Below are positions 1 through 5,373 of a DNA stretch of 7,926 nt, one piece after another. The translations under genes were made by a program, and so were the position numbers. Each line of letters begins with the position of its first letter. Within the stretch, counting starts at the first letter, position 1. Source of the DNA: Spirochaetales bacterium (lineage in GTDB: Bacteria > Spirochaetota > Spirochaetia > JABEVK01). The DNA lies in the NCBI GenBank assembly GCA_013043995.1, contig JABEVL010000164.1, positions 1 through 7,926 of the forward strand, given 5' to 3'. The notes under the pieces were generated by a model. That model was not told the origin of the DNA. It made no database searches and saw only the letters and a list, made by a program, of their open reading frames with translations.

Positions 1-608
1 CCTATTGTGGTTCCGTCTTTTTCCAGCACCTTTTGCTCGGCTTTCGTCCTGGGGATATCGGGGTTGAAGTATCTTCGCTCGGGGATGTGGATACTCGTTT
101 CTGCCTGAAAATATTCAGAGTAGATTTTTGTCAAAAACCGTGGGCCCGTGAGGTTGATGACGTCTTGTTCGTCCTGAACACGCACAGGGGGGTTTTCCTT
201 GAGTTCCTGTAATACTTTCCCCCAAAAAGGGTGCCGAGGAACCGAAGCAAAAATGCTGTTACCCAACGAAACGGGCTGTCCGGGTCTGTTTTCTGCAGGA
301 AGAACAAGTTCGTAATTTCTGAACGGGAAAGGACGCAAGATTTCATAGTCCAGGTCGAGGTACAACCCGCCGAATTCGTACATGTACATGTACCGGATCA
401 TATCGACACGCATGATGCCCTTGGGCATGGAAAGATAGACTTCTTCCCAGTCTTTAAAACTTTTTCTGACAAGCTCGAGGTTCTCTTGATCGGTCCAAAG
501 ACGGTATTCCCAGTCTGGATAGGCTTGCCTCACCTTTTTCTGGAGCCTGGCCCACATTTGTGGAATTCGTTTCGTTTTTGACGTTTGGTGGATCATGGCA
601 GGAATCAT
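1..608 (-). CDS. GT32-family glycosyltransferase (DXD sugar-binding type), 3' end cut by window edge
   Basis: I translated this frame by hand. It is open from an ATG at 608 to the left edge, giving 202 residues with no stop, so the C-terminus is missing. The N-terminus has the Och1/capsular GT32 opening: IHQTSKTKRIPQMW (residues 6-19), then YPDWEYRLW (30-38). The hallmark follows: RVDMIRY (67-73) and FGGLYLDLDYE (79-89), where D85 and D87 form the DXD pair that in this family binds the metal and nucleotide sugar. Family members are cytoplasmic or membrane-associated retaining transferases that often add mannose, galactose or related sugars; donor and acceptor cannot be read from the sequence. 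The gene begins 11 bases after the stop of the GT11 gene. An AGAGGT site 6 bases upstream supports this ATG over the second ATG four codons later. The family call is firm; the specificity is unknown. Confidence 0.9.
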   Translation of the reverse strand, partial: MIPAMIHQTSKTKRIPQMWARLQKKVRQAYPDWEYRLWTDQENLELVRKSFKDWEEVYLSMPKGIMRVDMIRYMYMYEFGGLYLDLDYEILRPFPFRNYELVLPAENRPGQPVSLGNSIFASVPRHPFWGKVLQELKENPPVRVQDEQDVINLTGPRFLTKIYSEYFQAETSIHIPERRYFNPDIPRTKAEQKVLEKDGTTI

Positions 609-614
609 CAACTT

Positions 615-620
615 ACCTCT
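615..620 (-). promoter_or_regulatory. Ribosome binding site for the GT32 gene
   Basis: The minus strand reads AGAGGT, 6 bases before the ATG at 608. The site overlaps the last base of the TAA stop of the upstream fucosyltransferase gene. It supports the first of two nearby in-frame ATG codons. Confidence 0.6.
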
Positions 621-1480
621 TAGGATGAAATCGGATCCAGGGATTCAGCAAAACCGGGCTCGATACCCGGAGGATAAACGATCTTTTTTTTCCACCCCAA
701 CCAGTATCGCGGCGCAAAGATTTTTTTTCCTGGACCCTGTCCCCAAAACCCTGCCCACCAGGCCAAGGTTGAATTCGATAAAATCAAATGCCGGCAAAAA
801 CCCATCATCAGAACGTCAATTTCAGGGGGTTGGCGGGAGACCGCTCTTTCACCGGGGTCGAGGTCCAAAAGCTCGGCGACTTTTTCAGGTTCATCCGAGA
901 AAATCACAAAATAGGGATGCGGCTCTAGCGCACGGATCCGTTGAATCGCCGTCTTAAAATAAGCGATCGGCAAGGTGGGATTCTTTTCACCCAGCACCTC
1001 ATAATTTGAATAGTCACCTTGCCTCCAGTGCAGGGCCACGGGAATTCTTCCTGGCGGAACCAAGGCTGACAACCGTTTTTTCGCTTGATCGAGCAGCTCG
1101 GGATTTAAACACCAGTTGGCAATTTTTTGGGCGTCAAAAAAAGCCTCGCCTTGAAAATAGCCCTCGATCCAGCGTACCCCACCGATCAGTCCTCGCCGAA
1201 CCTCAACCTGGGTTGTGTTCGGAATTTCTCGTACCAGGGTGAACAGCCTGAGGTGGTGCACCAGGGGCCGTATCATAAAGGGAACCAGACTGCGGTCAAC
1301 GAGCTTATACCGCCATCCCGAAAGATAATTCCCCCCCTTAAACGCACCCGGTAGAAGCTTCAAGGCGTGGTCCATCTTTGTAAAGAACACCCACTCCCCT
1401 GGACGAGCCAGGGTTGCAGCAAACGCCGCTTGAAAAAGCTGATTGCCAAGACGTCCGCCGAAAGTGTGATAAATGATCAC
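620..1480 (-). CDS. GT11-family alpha-1,2-fucosyltransferase
   Basis: This 286-residue protein has the usual length for bacterial GT11 enzymes, which transfer L-fucose from GDP-fucose to a terminal hexose, typically galactose, in alpha-1,2 linkage. Visible family signatures, in order, are GGRLGNQLFQ (8-17), HWRQGDY (151-157, matching the HxRRGDY GDP-fucose motif but with the second arginine changed to glutamine), FSDE (194-197) and LSNSTLAWWAG (234-244). No signal peptide or membrane segment is apparent, so it should act on the cytoplasmic side. The start is GTG, overlapping the previous stop as GTGA. No clear ribosome binding site precedes it, which suggests translational coupling to the upstream GT2 gene. 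The gene holds a run of seven G at codons 48-50 and two runs of eight A near its 3' end, described separately. Family call strong; linkage inferred from the family; acceptor unknown. Confidence 0.92.
   Translation of the reverse strand: MIIYHTFGGRLGNQLFQAAFAATLARPGEWVFFTKMDHALKLLPGAFKGGNYLSGWRYKLVDRSLVPFMIRPLVHHLRLFTLVREIPNTTQVEVRRGLIGGVRWIEGYFQGEAFFDAQKIANWCLNPELLDQAKKRLSALVPPGRIPVALHWRQGDYSNYEVLGEKNPTLPIAYFKTAIQRIRALEPHPYFVIFSDEPEKVAELLDLDPGERAVSRQPPEIDVLMMGFCRHLILSNSTLAWWAGFWGQGPGKKIFAPRYWLGWKKKIVYPPGIEPGFAESLDPISS
684..691 (-). repeat. A8 homopolymer tract with in-frame A-AAA-AAG heptamer in the GT11 gene
   Basis: Codons K264-K266 are AAA AAA AAG. The bases 689 to 683 form A AAA AAG in the reading frame, the classic bacterial minus-one slippery heptamer known from dnaX. 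A minus-one shift here would replace the last 20 residues with 12 different ones before a TGA. Whether any shifting occurs cannot be told from sequence. Confidence 0.6.
721..728 (-). repeat. A8 homopolymer tract in the GT11 gene
   Basis: The tract is formed by codons G251-I254 (GGA AAA AAA ATC). It lies 29 bases before a second A8 tract, and the minus-one frame between the two contains no stop, so a one-base insertion here could be compensated by a one-base loss at the next tract. Confidence 0.6.
1331..1337 (-). repeat. G7 homopolymer tract early in the GT11 gene
   Basis: Codons K48-G50 (AAG GGG GGG) make a run of seven G. Adding one G leads to a TAA at 1307-1305; losing one leads to a TGA at 1275-1273. 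Either change would therefore remove the whole catalytic region, including the HWRQGDY motif. Confidence 0.6.
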
Positions 1481-2538
1481 TTTTTAAGCACCAGGTAAAC
1501 AAAAGAATAGTCTGGAGCAATAAATACGTCTAAGGCTTCCGGGCCAATGACCTTTCTAAGGCTCAGCACGGTTTCAAGGCGGCCGTTCACAGTGACTTCG
1601 AATTTGAGCGAAAAACGATTGGCAAAATTCTCGACGCTTTTCCACAAACCGGCAAACCTGGTCAAAGCCCTGGGGATCACTCTTGGTCCCAACTCCAGCC
1701 GGACGCAAAGTCCTTGGTCGAGGTGCTCCTTGAGCAATCTCAGCCAGACAGCTTGCTCGGACACTTGCGTATCTAGAACAACAACATCTTCACGCCGCAT
1801 CGCCGGCAGCACCGGCCGCTCTGCAAGCGTCAGGCAACGTCCCCAGTCTTTTTTCTGGTAACCCTTCCAGACCGTTCGGCATTCGATTTCAACGGCTTCT
1901 GAAACCGCGGTAAAAGGCCGCCGAACCGTTGAATTGTCAGATTCGTGCCACGTATGAAACAAAAGAAAATCATGGTGGCTTAGCCACTGCACGCGGCATC
2001 CGGCGCCTTCCAGCCGGCCCAGCCACTCGGTGTCTTCAGCACCCCAAAACTCAAAATCCTCGCACATTCCCTGGAGACGCTCAAACCACTCGCGTCCCAG
2101 CATCATAAACGCTCCCGGCGATCGTCCGACGAGACCACGGCGCGGATCCTGACGTGGGCTCTGCGGCCAAAGTGACTCAAAAAACCAGACTTCATCTTTC
2201 TGGATTCTTGAAACTAAATATTCGATCGACCGGTCTGCGAACTCCATATCGGCGTCAACCACGACGATCAGCGGCGCCTGGCTCGAACGCACACCGTTGT
2301 TGATCGCCTGAGCCCTGTTCCAGGGCAGGCCCTGGGCTTCAGACCTCGCCACGCGATAACCTGACTTTTCTGCACTTTGGAGCAACCTTTGGGCATAAGC
2401 AGGTTGGCTCCCGTAATCGCTGACAATAAACTCAAAGGGAAAGTTTGTTGTCATTCGAATGGAGTTGAGCAAGTTTTCAATTCTGCTTACATCTCGGTCT
2501 CTATAGGGGACAACGAACGACAGTTTATCTTCGGACAC
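1477..2538 (-). CDS. GT2-family glycosyltransferase with galactosyltransferase-like acceptor motif and C-terminal extension
   Basis: The protein has 353 residues counted from the GTG at 2538. The GT-A fold is clear: VVPYRDRD (9-16), SDYGS (40-44), the DXD motif D95-A-D97 in VVVDADMEF, and FWGAEDTEW (164-172), which resembles the acceptor-side W-G-x-E-D motif of beta-1,4-galactosyltransferases and chondroitin-polymerase-type GT2 enzymes. It is probably an inverting transferase of galactose, GalNAc or a similar sugar; this specificity is inferred from the motif only. Residues from about 240 to 353 lie beyond the catalytic domain and match nothing I recognise. The frame stays open upstream to 2649, but that extension would lie inside the previous gene. 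The GGGGGAGG site 7 bases before the GTG and the position of the first beta strand favour 2538. The gene overlaps the previous one by 14 bases and the next by 4. Confidence 0.88.
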   Translation of the reverse strand: MSEDKLSFVVPYRDRDVSRIENLLNSIRMTTNFPFEFIVSDYGSQPAYAQRLLQSAEKSGYRVARSEAQGLPWNRAQAINNGVRSSQAPLIVVVDADMEFADRSIEYLVSRIQKDEVWFFESLWPQSPRQDPRRGLVGRSPGAFMMLGREWFERLQGMCEDFEFWGAEDTEWLGRLEGAGCRVQWLSHHDFLLFHTWHESDNSTVRRPFTAVSEAVEIECRTVWKGYQKKDWGRCLTLAERPVLPAMRREDVVVLDTQVSEQAVWLRLLKEHLDQGLCVRLELGPRVIPRALTRFAGLWKSVENFANRFSLKFEVTVNGRLETVLSLRKVIGPEALDVFIAPDYSFVYLVLKK

Positions 2539-3400
2539 CAAAAAGCCTCCCCCAGAGCCCCAGATATTTCTGGTAATAGACGTGAAGTCGGCTAGAAATT
2601 CTGCCCCTGAAACGAAACTTCCACCTTTCAAAAAGAGACAACCGGTCAAGATAAGGAATAATCTCCTTACGCTTCACCAAGGCGTTACCTAAAGCAAATT
2701 TCTGCGCCCCTGTCGCTGATACCTGCCCCGGGTGCCGTCGCCACAACACCCCCTCCAGGTCCAGGAAACCCGCTCGATACCCGTTGCGGGTAAAACGAAG
2801 GTAGAGTTGCCAGTCTTCAAAGGCTAAATTGTAGGTTCCGAACCCGTCCAAAGCCCTGAGCGTGTCAAGGCGAAACACTGTCCCGGGACCGCTGCGAAAG
2901 GGGTAACCGGAGCTGGCAAGATAGCGATATTGGCGCCGGGCTGACAAACGGATCAAGAACGAGTACGAATCAAAATAATCAATGATGGTCCCCGTTTCTG
3001 ACCAGTACTCTTTTACTCGCAGCCGTACGAGGTGTTCTTTCACGTCCTGCAAGGCTGTTTTCAGTTTGAGAAAAAAATCACGGGAAGGAGACCGGAGCAG
3101 ATCATCGCCCCCCAAGTAAGTACCCCATACGCCTTTTGCTTCGGCAAAGGCTCGGGTGTGCGCCCTGGAAATCCCCAGGTTCCTATCAGAAAAAATTGTT
3201 TGAACGCTATGAAAGAGTTTCCGGTTCTTATCTACCCATTTTGAAACCAGCTCTCTTGTGGCATCCCGGGAGGCGTCGTCGAAAAGAATCAGCTCTACCG
3301 TCTCCAGCTCCTTGAGGTTTTCCAGCGAGGCCAAGGTCTCGGCAACGGTTTTTTCAGATTGATAGGTAATGATCGCCAGGGACAAGAATGGATCAGCCAT
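2525..3400 (-). CDS. GT2-family glycosyltransferase
   Basis: The protein has 291 residues from the ATG at 3400. The N-terminal GT-A domain shows LAIITYQSEKT (8-18), the nucleotide-binding FDDASRDAT (40-48), RNLGISRA (73-80), GGDDLL (97-102) in the place of the DXD motif, and FEDWQLYLR (194-202), which carries the acidic pair typical of the acceptor side and catalytic base. This pattern fits an inverting transferase of the rhamnosyl, galactosyl or GlcNAc type found in O-antigen and capsule loci; donor and acceptor are not determinable. The C-terminus is basic (from about 258), which may help it attach to the membrane. The frame could extend to a TTG at 3463, but that region overlaps the GT10 gene and precedes the first beta strand, so the ATG is preferred. 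There is no convincing ribosome binding site in the 25-base gap upstream. Confidence 0.88.
   Translation of the reverse strand: MADPFLSLAIITYQSEKTVAETLASLENLKELETVELILFDDASRDATRELVSKWVDKNRKLFHSVQTIFSDRNLGISRAHTRAFAEAKGVWGTYLGGDDLLRSPSRDFFLKLKTALQDVKEHLVRLRVKEYWSETGTIIDYFDSYSFLIRLSARRQYRYLASSGYPFRSGPGTVFRLDTLRALDGFGTYNLAFEDWQLYLRFTRNGYRAGFLDLEGVLWRRHPGQVSATGAQKFALGNALVKRKEIIPYLDRLSLFERWKFRFRGRISSRLHVYYQKYLGLWGRLFGVRR
2546..2553 (-). promoter_or_regulatory. Strong ribosome binding site that sets a GTG start
   Basis: GGGGGAGG lies inside the last codons of the upstream GT2 gene, 7 bases before the GTG at 2538. A TTG immediately before it (2541-2539) is a possible alternative, but its spacing of 4 bases is short. 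The site argues against the longer frame that begins at 2649. Confidence 0.7.
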
Positions 3401-3425
3401 GAAACCCAACCAAAATTTTTTTAAG

Positions 3426-4403
3426 TCAACCCTTAACAAGAAAGAACGGATAGGAAGCTGCAAACAAAAAACTCAGGACAGGTCTCACGCCCATCGTCCT
3501 GAAAAAGGTCGATTCTTTGGTTTTCCAGCGCTTTTCCCACAGATAATTACGAAAATTTGAGACACGGCGCCGTACGCCCTTTCGTCCCCCCCCCTCCACA
3601 ACTTGACGCAAAAAACTCCCAACGGCTTCGGCTTTAAGAAATTCAGGCTCCTGATTTTCAGGAAAGAGGGGCTGTTCATAAATCAACTTGTACCGGTGAA
3701 AATCATTCAGCGTGCTTGCAAGGGTTGTTTCGAGTTCTCCAAGTTCGCGTAATGATTTCAAACGGAGAAATGCTTTTGCGTTGAAAGACGTTGCCACGTT
3801 CGGATCCCCCCAATAAATGGGAACGGTCCCGTAACTGTAGGCTTCAACGAGTTTTTCTGTGGTGTAACCTGGCCAACTCGTATTTTCAAAGGCGAGGGAG
3901 AATTTATAGTTTTTGATAAACTCTGCTTTGTCTGGGACGGGACCGCCCACGTTGTTGAAGGCCCGGCCCCCTGAGTCAGCCTTGAACCTTTCTGCAAGCC
4001 GAAAATAAACCTGATTACGAAGCCGCTGTTTGGTATTTGAAAAGACCGTAGCGATGGTTTTCTTTTGTTCCCAAACTTCACGCGTCAAAAGCCGGGGCTT
4101 AAACGCCGCGGCATAAGCCCCGTAGAAACGGTAAAGCGGGAGATAATAATTCGTTTTAGAAAACGGCTCGAAGGTGAAACTCGCGTCAAAAAGTGTCGGG
4201 TCCGATTGAATGTTCTCACCCGTGAACAAAACACGGGGACAGGAATAAGCCGTCCAGTCCCGTCCAAATACCGAACAGATCAGCAAGTCAGGCTGATCAG
4301 AGATTTCCCAGTCGAACTGGGTGGAAAGTGCTTCGGCAAAAAAATTCTTCCGGGGGTCAAAGTCTTTCCAGAAATCTGAGAATGCAACCCGTAACTTACT
4401 CAA
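3426..4403 (-). CDS. GT10-family alpha-1,3/4-fucosyltransferase
   Basis: This 325-residue protein is a clear GT10 enzyme. The family transfers fucose from GDP-fucose to the 3- or 4-position of GlcNAc (or glucose), as in Lewis antigen synthesis. Motifs: FTGENIQSD (60-68), with E63 placed like the proposed catalytic base of the Helicobacter pylori enzyme; FSNTKQRLRNQVY (121-133); and the donor-binding signature YKFSLAFENT (166-175), GYTTEKLVEAY (179-189) and PIYWGDPNV (195-203). K184 and E183 occupy the conserved E-K pair. From about 274 the tail is rich in arginine, lysine and aromatic residues and ends in a hydrophobic stretch (308-323), resembling the membrane-binding tails known for H. pylori enzymes. 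A G9 tract encodes the join (E270-G273). The start is TTG, overlapping the previous gene by 8 bases, with GGAGG 4 bases upstream. Alternative donors such as other GDP-deoxyhexoses cannot be excluded. Confidence 0.93.
   Translation of the reverse strand: MSKLRVAFSDFWKDFDPRKNFFAEALSTQFDWEISDQPDLLICSVFGRDWTAYSCPRVLFTGENIQSDPTLFDASFTFEPFSKTNYYLPLYRFYGAYAAAFKPRLLTREVWEQKKTIATVFSNTKQRLRNQVYFRLAERFKADSGGRAFNNVGGPVPDKAEFIKNYKFSLAFENTSWPGYTTEKLVEAYSYGTVPIYWGDPNVATSFNAKAFLRLKSLRELGELETTLASTLNDFHRYKLIYEQPLFPENQEPEFLKAEAVGSFLRQVVEGGGRKGVRRRVSNFRNYLWEKRWKTKESTFFRTMGVRPVLSFLFAASYPFFLVKG
3586..3594 (-). repeat. G9 homopolymer tract in the GT10 fucosyltransferase gene
   Basis: On the coding strand nine consecutive G span codons E270-G273. 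This is the longest single-base run in the window. Losing one G gives a 305-residue product ending at a TGA at 3487-3485; gaining one gives 285 residues ending at a TAA at 3549-3547. Both keep all catalytic motifs and replace the C-terminal tail. Confidence 0.8.
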
Positions 4404-5373
4404 GCTTCCTCCGTTTGAGCCCTAAAAGGACCTTCGCAAATCCCCGGAACTGTTTATACCTTAAATAGAGGAACCTCTTCCAAGTAAGATAAATGAGGGC
4501 AAGTCTAACCAAGACCAGTTCTTTTACTGAAAACAGGTCCCTTACCGTTGGTTCAAAGTCTCCTGTTTCGTAGTTCACGGTCTCTGAATTTCTTGACTGA
4601 AAGACCCAAGGCAGCACATGAAAGTACAAAACCCTGTGCATTTCTTTCTTTAAGATTTTTTGGTCACGGACCGGGTCAAAGTGCTCTTTCAGAATACCTT
4701 CGTAATTTTTCAAAAACACTTGAGCAAGACTGTAGCCCCCTCGTGTGGACGGGTGCTGAACGTTCACAAACTGTTTATTGAGGACGACCATGGTAACTTG
4801 CCTTTCTGAAAACAACCTGAAAAGAACATCCACCTGCTGAAGTTTTGTCTCTGACCGTCTTGAAAAGTTTTCAAGCAACTCCAAATCGTTTCTTTTGATA
4901 AAAAGCCCGCCGATCCAGGTGGTATAGAAGGAAACAGCTTCAAGGAATTCTTGCTTTGACCGGCATACGGCACGTTCACCCTTTCTGTTCCAGGCGCCAT
5001 TAAGTAAGAAAGGAGTCCAACCTTCTTTCCTGGCAAGCTCCAGTTCCCTTAGGAGTTTCGCTAAAGCTCCCTCAAGAAATACCAGAGTGTCGTTGTGAAG
5101 TTTGAGGAACTCGCCCGTCCCCAAGCTGAGCGCAACAAAAAAATTGCGGTCGTGAATATTCTCGGGATTGCGGTGATACCGGATACGCCCAGGAAACGCC
5201 TCGGCGTACTTTTTTGCCACCTGAGCAGTGTCATCCGTCGAAGCGTTGTCTGAAATGACCACTTCAAGGGCTTCGTTCCCGTTAAAAGCTGGATCCTGAA
5301 CTAGGCTTTCCAGGGTGTATTTCAAGCTTTCGGAACGGTTATAGGTGGGGATGCAAAGGGATAACAGTTTCAT
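4396..5373 (-). CDS. GT2-family glycosyltransferase with altered DXD motif
   Basis: The protein has 325 residues. The N-terminal GT-A domain is recognisable from LCIPTYNRSESL (6-17), VVISDNASTDDT (38-49) and RNPENIHDRNF (68-78). Where most relatives have a D-x-D, this protein reads KLHND (91-95), so the first metal-binding aspartate is absent and only D95 remains. TTWIGGLFIKR (151-161) sits where the acceptor-binding loop of abequosyl- or rhamnosyltransferase-like GT2 proteins is found. Residues 285-325 are alternately hydrophobic and basic without a clean membrane helix, suggesting an amphipathic membrane-attachment tail. The start ATG overlaps the transporter stop as ATGA and has no good ribosome binding site, which implies translational coupling. 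It probably adds one sugar to the growing lipid-linked glycan on the cytoplasmic face; which sugar is unknown. Confidence 0.88.
   Translation of the reverse strand: MKLLSLCIPTYNRSESLKYTLESLVQDPAFNGNEALEVVISDNASTDDTAQVAKKYAEAFPGRIRYHRNPENIHDRNFFVALSLGTGEFLKLHNDTLVFLEGALAKLLRELELARKEGWTPFLLNGAWNRKGERAVCRSKQEFLEAVSFYTTWIGGLFIKRNDLELLENFSRRSETKLQQVDVLFRLFSERQVTMVVLNKQFVNVQHPSTRGGYSLAQVFLKNYEGILKEHFDPVRDQKILKKEMHRVLYFHVLPWVFQSRNSETVNYETGDFEPTVRDLFSVKELVLVRLALIYLTWKRFLYLRYKQFRGFAKVLLGLKRRKLE
4408..4412 (-). promoter_or_regulatory. Ribosome binding site for the TTG-started GT10 gene
   Basis: GGAGG lies 4 bases before the TTG at 4403, within the last codons of the preceding GT2 gene. The spacing is short, and with the TTG codon it suggests modest, coupled translation of the fucosyltransferase. 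Confidence 0.55.

Noticed and set aside
131..346. Short minus-strand frame of 71 codons near the left end
   Set aside because: It is out of phase with the GT32 frame, which is open over the whole region and carries the DXD motif.
378..393. Perfect 16-base palindrome made of GTACAT repeats
   Set aside because: It encodes Y-M-Y-M-Y directly before the GT32 DXD motif in an ordinary coding frame; the repetition follows from the amino acids and no operator context exists.
595..1354. Plus-strand open frames opposite the GT11 gene
   Set aside because: The minus-strand frame carries all GT11 motifs; the plus-strand products are proline/arginine-rich and look like mirror-frame artefacts.
2539..2649. 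Possible 37-residue N-terminal extension of the third GT2 enzyme
   Set aside because: It lies entirely within the preceding gene, precedes the first beta strand of the fold, and a strong ribosome binding site marks the GTG at 2538.
3401..3429. TTGACT followed by an A/T-rich stretch between the GT10 and GT2 genes, resembling a promoter
   Set aside because: The TTGACT contains the GT10 stop codon, and no acceptable -10 hexamer lies at the right distance before the ATG at 3400.
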